Notes: generated by a model from the letters alone, not told the origin. A DNA stretch of 7,326 bases from Deltaproteobacteria bacterium (GCA_030595135.1 JAUVDU010000068.1:1-7326), one strand, 5' to 3'. Positions 1-6,790 are shown, numbered from the stretch's first letter. Made by a program: numbers and translations.

Positions 1-132
1 GTTTTGTCCCCGGTGCGGGTTGATACCAAAGTTCAGCAGGCATCCAGCCGGCAGCAGACAATTGTTGAGTTTGGGGGACGATCCCGAGCTCGTGAAGAGT
101 ATCGTAAGATTTATGAGGAGTTGTTCGTATGA
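1..132 (+). CDS. C-terminal end of a possible ParA/MinD-family ATPase (partial at left edge)
   Basis: The frame is open from the first base and ends at TGA 130-132, giving 43 residues. The gene begins outside the window, so no catalytic motif (deviant Walker A, switch II) is visible. The tail, with TKVQQASSRQQTIVEF, then GGRSRAREEY and a final EELFV, follows the pattern I know from ParA/Soj C-termini: a short strand with T/K-[IV], a variable A-rich helix, a hydrophobic strand, then S-x-[GA]-x-x-Y-x-x-L-x-x-E-[LI]. Its stop overlaps the start of the next gene (ATGA at 129-132), which implies translational coupling and a shared transcript. That this is coding is likely; the ParA assignment is a pattern-based guess from a short fragment and could be wrong. 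The sequence just upstream of the window would settle it. Confidence 0.5.
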   Translation, partial: VLSPVRVDTKVQQASSRQQTIVEFGGRSRAREEYRKIYEELFV

Positions 133-1238
133 CAACCGCAAATGGAAAGAAAACCCCTAAAACCTCTAAAACAAGTAAGGCGCCGGTTAGTCGCGGGCGC
201 CGGAAAAAGGTAGTTGCCAAAGCTCCGGCCCCGGCTGAAATCGATAAACAGAAGATGGCTGCTTTTTTCAGTGCGGCCGGGCTTGATGAGACGGCTCCTG
301 ATTCCGTAGCCGAGGCGGCAGAGGTTGAGGGTGCCAAGAACCAGGATATCAAAGAGAGCGGAAAGCCGTCGCCGGCCGATTCGACATCGACTCCGCTGGT
401 TGAAAGTGAACCGGTAACTAAAGAGTCTGAAAATGATGAAACTGTAGTGGTTGCGAAGTCCGTCGAAGTCACCGCAACCGCGAGCGATAACTCTGGTGAT
501 AGTGATAATAATAGTGAGAAAGGTGAAATCCTGATGACGACAACTGAAAAACCGACTGCTGGTGGTTCCGGTTCCAGCTCTTATAATCTTCTTCCGATGT
601 TTGCGGTGTTGTTGCTTATAGCCCTTTTCTGGCTCTATTATATCTCTTCGACCCCGCTGAAAAAGGCGGCCGAAGCCCGGGTTGAACAGGGTAAAGCGGA
701 AATTTCGGTGCTGATGTCAAAGGTCAAGGGGCTTGAGGCGGAAGTAAGCAAATTGAAGATGAAACTGGTACTTTTTGAAAAAGCTGCCATGAAGTGGAAA
801 AAGGCGGCCGTGCAGGCCACAAAGGCGAGCGCTCAGGTAAAAAGAGGCGTGGTGAGCGTGAAAAAAGTGGAGGTCAAGGCGATTTCTAAAGATAAACCGA
901 TGGCTGCGACCGCAGTTAAAAAGGATCCCTCTTTCGACAAGGCTCCGACCCCTTTTTGGCGGAATATGGGGCCTCGAGGCTCTTTAATTAAACAACCCGT
1001 CAAAAAGGTAAAACCGGAGGTTAAGACTCCAGCTGTTAAAGTCGATTCATTCAGTAAAGCGCCCAAACCTTTCTGGCTTAACCCAAGGTTCAAGCCAGCG
1101 GCCGCAAAAGCAAAAAAACAGGTAATAATTTCGGCCCCGTCGGCGGTAAAAGCAGCCCCTCAGCAAAAGCCCGCCTCAGCCCCGGCACTTGATTCTTCCT
1201 TTGACAAGGCTCCCAAACCGTTTTGGCAAAAGGACTGA
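129..1238 (+). CDS. Unrecognised single-span membrane protein with basic N-tail, coiled coil and three FxKAPxPFW motifs
   Basis: 369 residues; I do not recognise the family. The ATG at 129 is preceded by GAGGAG at 115-120 with 8 nt spacing and overlaps the preceding stop. Residues 1-35 are very basic and Pro/Ala/Thr-rich (includes SRGRRKK); about 36-135 is a low-complexity, mostly acidic linker; 154-172 is one hydrophobic helix (LLPMFAVLLLIALFWLYYI). Next come heptads with I192, L195, V199, L202, V206, L209, L213 and F216 at strict 3-4 spacing, predicting a coiled coil. The C-terminal third is Lys/Ala/Pro-rich and carries three motifs at residues 268-277, 307-316 and 357-366 (consensus S-F-[D/S]-K-A-P-x-P-F-W), the last almost at the C-terminus. 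No cleavable signal peptide or enzymatic domain is seen. Topology is unclear because Lys/Arg residues flank the helix mainly on its C-terminal side. Coupling to a possible ParA-type gene suggests a localisation, scaffold or ATPase-partner role; this is inference. A second start may exist at 534. Confidence 0.85.
   Translation: MTTANGKKTPKTSKTSKAPVSRGRRKKVVAKAPAPAEIDKQKMAAFFSAAGLDETAPDSVAEAAEVEGAKNQDIKESGKPSPADSTSTPLVESEPVTKESENDETVVVAKSVEVTATASDNSGDSDNNSEKGEILMTTTEKPTAGGSGSSSYNLLPMFAVLLLIALFWLYYISSTPLKKAAEARVEQGKAEISVLMSKVKGLEAEVSKLKMKLVLFEKAAMKWKKAAVQATKASAQVKRGVVSVKKVEVKAISKDKPMAATAVKKDPSFDKAPTPFWRNMGPRGSLIKQPVKKVKPEVKTPAVKVDSFSKAPKPFWLNPRFKPAAAKAKKQVIISAPSAVKAAPQQKPASAPALDSSFDKAPKPFWQKD
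519..536 (+). promoter_or_regulatory. Internal Shine-Dalgarno and in-frame ATG inside the 369-residue membrane protein
   Basis: AAAGGTGA at 519-526 lies 7 nt before an in-frame ATG at 534-536 (residue 136). Starting there would give a 234-residue protein beginning MTTTEKP, with the membrane helix at residues 19-37, the usual place for an N-terminal signal anchor. The full-length protein likewise starts with MTT. This could produce a short isoform lacking the basic/acidic N-terminal region, or mark an old fusion of two pieces. The sequence match is good, but use as a start is unproven. Confidence 0.35.
924..1229 (+). repeat. Three-copy peptide repeat S-F-[D/S]-K-A-P-x-P-F-W
   Basis: The copies are DPSFDKAPTPFW (codons at 924-959), VDSFSKAPKPFW (1041-1076) and DSSFDKAPKPFW (1191-1226). 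Spacing between equivalent Phe residues is 39 and 50 residues, so this is not a fixed-length tandem domain but a short linear motif spread along a disordered Lys/Ala/Pro-rich chain. The codons for identical residues differ repeatedly between copies (for example Ser TCT/TCA/TCC and Ala GCT/GCG/GCT), which indicates that the peptide rather than the DNA has been conserved. Such motifs commonly dock a partner protein or peptidoglycan; no partner is identifiable here. Confidence 0.85.
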
Positions 1239-1280
1239 TCAACCCAAGTTTTACTTAACATCTAGCCGAATATTTTCTCA

Positions 1281-1315
1281 TAAAAGGGAACAGAGTTGAA
1301 ATCTGTTCCCTTTTA
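1281..1315. terminator. Bidirectional intrinsic terminator between convergent genes
   Basis: The arms at 1281-1294 (TAAAAGGGAACAGA) and 1302-1315 are perfect reverse complements, giving a 14-bp stem with a 7-nt loop. The stem ends in an A4/T4 run, so a GC-containing core followed by a U tract forms on either strand; on the plus strand more T residues follow (1318-1322). It lies 42 nt after the stop of the plus-strand membrane-protein gene. On the minus strand its outermost three bases are the TAA stop codon of the pabC-like gene, so it closes both transcription units. Confidence 0.85.
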
Positions 1316-2167
1316 TATTTTTAGTGCCTTCCTGAAAGCTTCTTGCAGAAGGTTTCTTGTTTGTGCGGTCTGGTCAACGTCGAATTTGTATTCGTCGAGT
1401 TCTATTAGTGGTGCTATCTCCATTAGTGAGCTGGTGAGAAAGGCGCCGTCGCACTCTCTGAGATCTTTTGGGTAAAGCGGCATTTCCCGGCAGCCAATAT
1501 TTAGTTGGTTTGCGCTTTTCAGGATGAACTCCCGGGTGATACCGGGCAGGAGGCCGGCCGTCAGCGGCGGGGTTAGCAGGCGGTTGTCCCGGATTAGAAA
1601 AAGATTGGAGAAGCTTCCTTCGCAGAGTTCGCCTTCCAGATTGAGAAAAATCCCTTCATCAAAACCCTTTCTCTGAGCCACTTGCAGGCCATAACGATTT
1701 TCCAGATAATTTAAACTTTTTATAGCGAGCAGAAGGTTATGTCGGTCGCGGCGCCAGGGCAATATCAGAGCCCTCATACCTTGCTGTCGGCATTTGATGC
1801 TCTCAACGTCAAGGGCTGTGGCTCTGATCATCAAGGTTGAAGTATGGTTCGGGTTATCTGTTTCCGGGTTGCCTCGGCTGACAACCAGCTTGATTACTCC
1901 CGGCTTTTGGCTGAGCTGGTTTGCGCCCAGCAGTTCGGCGATAATGGCCGGGCATTGCTTTAGGTTTTGCGGTTCGGGCAGGGCTAATTTTTGCAGACCT
2001 TGGCGCAGGCGGGCAAGGTGATCGTCGATCTGGAAAGGGTGACCGTGGTAGGTACGGATGGTCTCAAAAAGGCCATCGCCAAAAAGAAATCCCGTATCAA
2101 GTGGCGAAATGGCGGCCTCGTTTTCCGGGATAAAGCGGCCGTTGATGTAAATAGTTTTTGTGTCCAT
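1313..2167 (-). CDS. pabC: Aminodeoxychorismate lyase (PabC-type), fold-type IV PLP enzyme
   Basis: 284 residues, a normal length for the branched-chain aminotransferase/ADC lyase family. The family lyase converts 4-amino-4-deoxychorismate to p-aminobenzoate and pyruvate in cytosolic folate synthesis. The N-terminal block (INGRFIPENEAAISPLDTGF, then FGDGLFETIRTYHGHPF) resembles Bacillus-type PabC. K150 in AIKSLNYLENR is the expected Schiff-base lysine; E183 in CEGSFSNLFLI should contact the PLP ring nitrogen; GLLPGITRE (205-213) and TSSLMEI (245-251) match the cofactor phosphate-binding loops. The ATG at 2165-2167 lies 6 nt after the recQ stop with no clear Shine-Dalgarno, so translation probably depends on coupling to recQ. 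Its stop is part of the terminator stem. The closely related D-amino-acid and branched-chain aminotransferases are alternatives that sequence alone does not exclude. Confidence 0.8.
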   Translation of the reverse strand: MDTKTIYINGRFIPENEAAISPLDTGFLFGDGLFETIRTYHGHPFQIDDHLARLRQGLQKLALPEPQNLKQCPAIIAELLGANQLSQKPGVIKLVVSRGNPETDNPNHTSTLMIRATALDVESIKCRQQGMRALILPWRRDRHNLLLAIKSLNYLENRYGLQVAQRKGFDEGIFLNLEGELCEGSFSNLFLIRDNRLLTPPLTAGLLPGITREFILKSANQLNIGCREMPLYPKDLRECDGAFLTSSLMEIAPLIELDEYKFDVDQTAQTRNLLQEAFRKALKI

Positions 2168-2173
2168 TTGGGT

Positions 2174-4372
2174 TTATTTGTGGTTCTGCTTTTCTCTATT
2201 TTTCCGGCATTCAAAGACAATTTTGATCTCCTCGTAGGAGATTTTTTCTTCCAGTTTTACGAAGATTGGTTTTAATGGGGCAGACCCGAGTTCGTCCATA
2301 GCTGCCTCAATCTTTAGCACATTTTCGGCGCTGACCCAAGCTGTGGGGTCACTGATTTCGAGATGGCGGATGTAGGTGGTTAGGTAGCCGCTGGTGGTTG
2401 ACCGGGCTCGATCCATTTTGGCGGCGGTCTCTTTCAGGGAGAGACCTTCGGCAAAACAGGCAAAAGCTTTAACTTCGGAGGCTCTAAGCTCATTAGGGTC
2501 GCGTTTGGAGGTTTTGCGGCTGATTGTCGGATTTGTAAGGCAGTCGCTTTCGAGGTCATGTTGGCTGCAAAACTCCTGGATGCGGGCAGTGAAAATATCG
2601 CCGAAATCAAGAAGTTTCATTTCGCCAACCCCTTTGACCCGGCGGAAAAAGTCAAGGCTTACGGGGCGGCATCGGGCCATGTCGTAGAGTGACGCATCAC
2701 TGAAGATGACATAGGGCGGGACTTTGCGGGCGCCGGCCAGTTCCCGGCGTAATTCGCGCAAATCGTCGAAAAGTTCCAGCTCCTGGGGGCTCAGAATGGT
2801 TTCGGCCGTGATTTTTGTTGCAGAGCTTCGTTCAACTTTAGTTTTCAGCAGGCGGGGTTTTTTTTCTCCCCGGAGCAGCTCTCGCCCAGCTGGTGTAATT
2901 TTTATGACTTGATACTCGCCGGTTCGCATGAGAAAATTCTGGCTGATGAGCTGGTCGAGCCACTCTTTAATTTGCTCGGTTCTTTGCTCTTTTAAGATGC
3001 CCCAGGTCGAGAGTTGATTATGGTTGTTGGCTTTGATGCGGCGATCATTAGAGCCTTTAAGGACTTGAGCGCTGTAGTGGAGGCCGAAATTTTCCCCCTG
3101 ACGCAGAATGCTGGAGATGATTTTTTGTCCGGTAGTCAGGGGGTCGTCAATCTCCGGCAGCTCTTCAAGGCAGATGTCGCAGTGCCCGCAAGTCTCCTTA
3201 TCCAGTTCTTGATCAAAGTAATTGACCAGGGTGCGGTGGCGGCAGTTGGTTGTGTGGGCGTAATTGTTCATCGCATTTAGGGAGTGCTGGGCGCCCTCTG
3301 ATCCCGTCTCATTTTCAGCTTCGTTGAGGGTGCGTTGCCAGCGCAGGAGATCGTTGCTGTTGTGAAAGAGCAAGCATTCGGCGGGCAAACCGTCGCGACC
3401 GGCCCGACCACTCTCTTGTTGATAGTTTTCCAGGGCTTTAGGCAGGCCGCTGTGAATGACAAAGCGGATGTTGGACTTATCAACCCCCATGCCGAAAGCG
3501 ATAGTGGCGACCATGATGCCGGATTCATGGTTGATAAATGCCTCCTGGTTGCTTTTGCGATCATGATCCGCCATGCCCGCGTGATAGGGCCAGACGGCTC
3601 GACCGGAATCCGCGAGGCGGCTTGCGGTCTCTTCAACTTCACGACGGCTTTGGCAGTAGATGATACCCGCTTGTCCGGGGTGACGGTCAATAACTTCCAT
3701 GATCTGGGAGAAGTGGCGCGGGCTTTTGCGAAAAGCCCGGTAGGTCAGGTTGGGGCGGTCAAAGGAGCCGATGAGAAAACGGGGCTCTTTCAGGTTGAGT
3801 TGGGCGGCAATATCTTTTTGGACTTCGCGGGTGGCCGTGGCTGTATAGGCGTGAACCGAAATCTCGGGAAAATGTTCCCGCAAACGTCCCATCTGTCGAT
3901 AGTCGGGGCGGAAATCATGGCCCCACTGGCTGATGCAGTGGGCTTCGTCGACCGCGATAAAGCGTACATCAAGGGTTTTTAAAAAGTTTAAGCTTCGTTC
4001 CTGGGCCAGTTTTTCCGGTGAGATATAGAGGAGTTTAAGTTCTCCCGCCTTAAGTTGATCGGTGACCTGGCGTTTTTCGACAATGGTCATGGAGCTGTTG
4101 ATGCAGGCTGCCGGTACCCCGTTAAGGCGTAAACCATCGACTTGATCTTTCATTAGGGCGATCAGGGGTGAGACTACCAGGGCCAAACTGTCAAGGGCTA
4201 GAGCCGGAACCTGATAGCAGGCCGATTTGCCGCCTCCGGTGGGCAGAACGAGTAGAGAGTCATCGTGCTTGAGGACGCACTCTATCGCTTCTTGCTGAAA
4301 CGGGAGAAAATCTTCATGTCCCCAGTATTGTTTGAGAATCGTGGCTGAATTTTGCATCTGTCCACTGTCCAC
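2174..4372 (-). CDS. recQ: ATP-dependent DNA helicase RecQ with HRDC and C-terminal helix-turn-helix extension
   Basis: 732 residues; RecQ is a 3'-5' DNA helicase of recombination and replication-fork repair. Visible in order: Q-motif region GHEDFLPFQQEAI (18-30), Walker A TGGGKS (45-50), DEAH (142-145), the RecQ aromatic-rich loop CISQWGHDFRPDY (146-158), TATAT (177-181), motif VI QQESGRAGRDG (318-328), zinc ligands C377, C395, C398 and C401, a winged-helix region (about 410-505), and an HRDC domain (about 530-605). The remaining ~125 residues, including LSLKETAAKMDRARSTTSGYL, look like the HTH_40-type extension found in some RecQ proteins, making this longer than E. coli RecQ (about 610). 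The frame can start at GTG 4370-4372, 3 nt after the upstream kinase stop, or at ATG 4355-4357 (residue 6); neither has a strong Shine-Dalgarno. Both fit the domain, and I give the longer form. All key helicase residues are intact. Confidence 0.95.
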   Translation of the reverse strand: MDSGQMQNSATILKQYWGHEDFLPFQQEAIECVLKHDDSLLVLPTGGGKSACYQVPALALDSLALVVSPLIALMKDQVDGLRLNGVPAACINSSMTIVEKRQVTDQLKAGELKLLYISPEKLAQERSLNFLKTLDVRFIAVDEAHCISQWGHDFRPDYRQMGRLREHFPEISVHAYTATATREVQKDIAAQLNLKEPRFLIGSFDRPNLTYRAFRKSPRHFSQIMEVIDRHPGQAGIIYCQSRREVEETASRLADSGRAVWPYHAGMADHDRKSNQEAFINHESGIMVATIAFGMGVDKSNIRFVIHSGLPKALENYQQESGRAGRDGLPAECLLFHNSNDLLRWQRTLNEAENETGSEGAQHSLNAMNNYAHTTNCRHRTLVNYFDQELDKETCGHCDICLEELPEIDDPLTTGQKIISSILRQGENFGLHYSAQVLKGSNDRRIKANNHNQLSTWGILKEQRTEQIKEWLDQLISQNFLMRTGEYQVIKITPAGRELLRGEKKPRLLKTKVERSSATKITAETILSPQELELFDDLRELRRELAGARKVPPYVIFSDASLYDMARCRPVSLDFFRRVKGVGEMKLLDFGDIFTARIQEFCSQHDLESDCLTNPTISRKTSKRDPNELRASEVKAFACFAEGLSLKETAAKMDRARSTTSGYLTTYIRHLEISDPTAWVSAENVLKIEAAMDELGSAPLKPIFVKLEEKISYEEIKIVFECRKNREKQNHK

Positions 4373-4385
4373 AATTTACTGTCCA
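4358..4385. repeat. 7-bp repeat array (CTGTCCA) across the kinase-recQ junction
   Basis: On the plus strand CTGTCCA occurs at 4358-4364, 4365-4371 and 4379-4385, with a degenerate unit (CAATTTA) at 4372-4378, so all units share a 7-bp register. On the coding (minus) strand the unit is TGGACAG. The array spans the last codons and stop of the histidine kinase and the candidate GTG start of recQ, ending right before the alternative ATG. Because 7 is not a multiple of 3, gain or loss of a unit would shift the recQ frame relative to the GTG and change the distance to the ATG. Confidence 0.7.
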
Positions 4386-6694
4386 GTGCCTTTTTTAGCC
4401 GTAGGTAAGGATATTGTAAATGTTGTTCCTTTATTGAGTGTGCTCCGAACCTCAATGATGCCCTGGTTGGCTTCGACCAGGGCGTGGACAATGGAAAGGC
4501 CTAGGCCGGTACCGTTATCTGGTTCCCTGGTCGTATAAAAGGGATCAAAAATTGACGGTAGGTCTTCCGGGGCGATGCCGCAACCGGTATCGCTCAGGCT
4601 GATCTTCATTTGGCTCTGTTTGCAGGCGGCCCGAATGCCGATTGATCCGCTTTCCGGCATTGCCAGCTGCGCATTAATCAGCAGGTTGATAAGAACCTGG
4701 CCGAGTTGTTGCGGGTCGACAAGCGTTGCCGGCAGATTGACGGGGGTGTTGATGGTGAATTTGATATTGGCGAATCCTGGACGGTGCTTGATCGCTTCAA
4801 TTGACTGGTGGATAATATTTTTGACGGAAACCGATTGGATCCGGGCTTTTTGCGGACGGCCATAGGTGAGCAGATCGCTGACGATGCGAGCAATTTTGTC
4901 AACTTTTCCCAACATGCTGTTATAACGTTTTAGGTTTGTCTCCGCATCGCTACTCTTTTCCGCTTTAGTCTTTAGGATTTGGAGTTGGCCCGAAATTACA
5001 GTCAGAGGGTTGTTTATTTCATGAGCGGCACCGGCTGCCAGACGGCCGACCGTGGCCATGCGGTGGGCCTGGAGTAGTTCATGTTGAATCTCTTCACTCT
5101 GGCGGTTAAGTTCAGTGATTGTCTCTGACTGTCCGGCGAGATCATCGGTCAGGTGGCCGCGTTCGATAATATCACTGAGACCGGCGGCAAAATGGGATAT
5201 AGTCTCTAGTAGTACGGTTTTATTGACGCCTCTACGGCCCAGTCCGCAGCAGTCAACAATCAGTTGGCCGTGGATCTCGGTATCAAATGTCTGGTTAGCT
5301 GGGCACAGAGGAACCACCAGAATAGAGGGGTGCTCTTTTAATGGAGTAATCCGACTGTTTCTCAATAAGGCATCGGATTTTTTCAGGATCAGGCGTTTAA
5401 TTGTGGTCAGGATTTTTGTCTGACGTTCGGCGTCGTGGTCGGTTAGATAATCTCCCTCTTCGCTAAAGAGGGCTTTGTCCGAGGCCAAATCCTTCTCTGA
5501 AAACTTCTCCTGGCCAAATTGTCCGAGCCAACAGGCGGGAGCACTTTCGTATCGGCTGAGACCGCAAAAAGCGAACCGGCTTTGACAGAGTTTCAAGGTT
5601 TGCTCAATAATCTCTTTAAGCATTGTGTTGCGATTGGGGCGGAGCCCCAGTTTCCGGTCAATCGCGGCTAAGCCTTCAAGCAGGCGATTTTTCAGTTCAA
5701 GTTCGGCCAGCGTCTTTTCTCGTTCCAGGTTGAGGCGTCCGAGCTCTCGGTTGGCTTTGCGGATGGCGGAGAAATAGAGCTTATTGTCAACCACTTCGAG
5801 GCAGCTGCCGAACTCATTTAAGCGATTGTCGGCTGTATGGTAGACATTTAACAGGCTCTCATGGTCAAGGCGAAAAAAGATCTTTAAGGTTTCAACCGTG
5901 CGGGCGTAGGGAGCTGAGGTAGAATAGTCGAGTTCATGATTGATAAAGTAATTGGAGCCGAGACTGTAGAGGTTGCAGAGAGCGTCGGCAAAACGCACCA
6001 GTAGAGGTAGTGATGGGATTTCACTGCGGGAGCCGGGCGGTGGCTGGTGGTGGAGCCAGACCGCTTCAACGATGGGAGAGGGGAAGTTCCAGGCCTCTGC
6101 CGCCCATTTGCCGATCAGGTGGTGACCGGCTCCCAAGATCTCTTTTTCCCGGGTCAGCGGCGGCCATTCACGGCTGTTGTTGTCGCCTGCGTCTAAAAGT
6201 TCTGAGAGGAGTTGGGTGAATGGTTTTTCCAGTCGGTGATAAGCTATCAGTTTGCCTATATCATGGAGGAGGCCGGCAATGAAGGCTTCTTCCGGATGGG
6301 GATAATTGAGTTCTTTGGCCAGTTCTTCGCAGGCGTGGGCACAGGCAACACAGTGCTGCCAGAAGGCAGCCATCTCTTGTTCACGCTCTTTGCCTTTGGC
6401 GTTGAAAGTATCAAAGATAGTGACGCTCAAGGCCAGGTTGCGAACTTGTTTTTTACCTAGTAAAGAGATAGCGTGGCTTAAATCTTCGACTTTAGTCGGC
6501 AAGGCAAAGGCCGGGGAGTTGATCAGTATCAGGATGCGGGCCGTAAGGATCGGATCCTGTTTGATCAAAGCCGCCATCTCTTGAAAATTTACCTGGTCGC
6601 TGAAGCAGGTGTCGATGATCCGACTGGCCAGCGCCGGCAGCGGCGGGATATCTTCAATCCCGCCAAGCTGCTCAATAATGCGGTCGTTTTTCAA
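4376..6694 (-). CDS. Soluble HDOD-GAF-like sensor histidine kinase
   Basis: 772 residues. Residues about 10-215 form an HDOD/HD-type helical domain (IPPLPALASRIID, then LIKQDPILTARIL), with HD-superfamily residues retained: H119, H144-D145 in LLHDIGK, H191, H215-H216 and D237. A helical linker (about 305-345) leads to a poorly conserved GAF-like region (about 345-510; tentative), then a coiled stretch and the kinase core: H-box AAGAAHEINNPL with phospho-acceptor H558, N-box LGQVLINLLINAQLA (664-678), G1 DTGCGIAPEDL (702-712), F-box FDPFY (716-720) and G2 GTGLGLSIVHAL (728-739). No transmembrane segment, signal peptide or receiver domain is seen, so it should sense a cytoplasmic cue and signal to a response regulator encoded elsewhere. 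The start is TTG at 6692-6694 behind AGAGAGAG; the next Met (residue 40) would cut into the HDOD domain. It is the first gene of the operon with recQ. Confidence 0.9.
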   Translation of the reverse strand: MKNDRIIEQLGGIEDIPPLPALASRIIDTCFSDQVNFQEMAALIKQDPILTARILILINSPAFALPTKVEDLSHAISLLGKKQVRNLALSVTIFDTFNAKGKEREQEMAAFWQHCVACAHACEELAKELNYPHPEEAFIAGLLHDIGKLIAYHRLEKPFTQLLSELLDAGDNNSREWPPLTREKEILGAGHHLIGKWAAEAWNFPSPIVEAVWLHHQPPPGSRSEIPSLPLLVRFADALCNLYSLGSNYFINHELDYSTSAPYARTVETLKIFFRLDHESLLNVYHTADNRLNEFGSCLEVVDNKLYFSAIRKANRELGRLNLEREKTLAELELKNRLLEGLAAIDRKLGLRPNRNTMLKEIIEQTLKLCQSRFAFCGLSRYESAPACWLGQFGQEKFSEKDLASDKALFSEEGDYLTDHDAERQTKILTTIKRLILKKSDALLRNSRITPLKEHPSILVVPLCPANQTFDTEIHGQLIVDCCGLGRRGVNKTVLLETISHFAAGLSDIIERGHLTDDLAGQSETITELNRQSEEIQHELLQAHRMATVGRLAAGAAHEINNPLTVISGQLQILKTKAEKSSDAETNLKRYNSMLGKVDKIARIVSDLLTYGRPQKARIQSVSVKNIIHQSIEAIKHRPGFANIKFTINTPVNLPATLVDPQQLGQVLINLLINAQLAMPESGSIGIRAACKQSQMKISLSDTGCGIAPEDLPSIFDPFYTTREPDNGTGLGLSIVHALVEANQGIIEVRSTLNKGTTFTISLPTAKKGTGQ

Positions 6695-6761
6695 ATTATC
6701 TCTCTCTTTTCAGGATTGATGGTTTCGTAAAAAAGTCGAGACTTTCCGATTAAGCTGCAAA

Positions 6762-6790
6762 TTGACTGCAACTATAGCAATTTATTCAAT
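6762..6790 (+). promoter_or_regulatory. Weak candidate plus-strand promoter toward the DHH gene
   Basis: TTGACT (6762-6767) and TTCAAT (6785-6790) are separated by 17 bp, matching consensus at 5 and 4 of 6 positions. It overlaps the stronger minus-strand promoter and would give a leader of roughly 140 nt before the ATG at 6941. A TTGATA at 6863-6868 lies closer to the gene but has only a poorly spaced -10 partner. The true start site of the DHH transcript is uncertain. Confidence 0.2.

Noticed and set aside
833..1093. An 86-codon minus-strand open frame opposite the repeat-bearing membrane protein
   Set aside because: The plus-strand frame shows peptide-level conservation of repeats despite codon differences, which identifies it as the coding frame; the antisense frame is a shadow.
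1991..2275. A 94-codon plus-strand open frame spanning the pabC-recQ junction
   Set aside because: It overlaps two well-supported minus-strand genes and shows no family resemblance.
3335..3982. A 215-codon plus-strand open frame antisense to recQ
   Set aside because: It lies wholly inside the helicase core of recQ, whose motifs are intact on the other strand. The frame has no recognisable domain and is a by-product of codon bias.
6732..6745. Short inverted repeat AAAGTC-GA-GACTTT followed, on the minus strand, by a T run, resembling a small attenuator in the kinase leader
   Set aside because: With a feasible 4-nt loop only 5 mostly weak base pairs remain, too little for a terminator, and no leader peptide or competing structure was seen.
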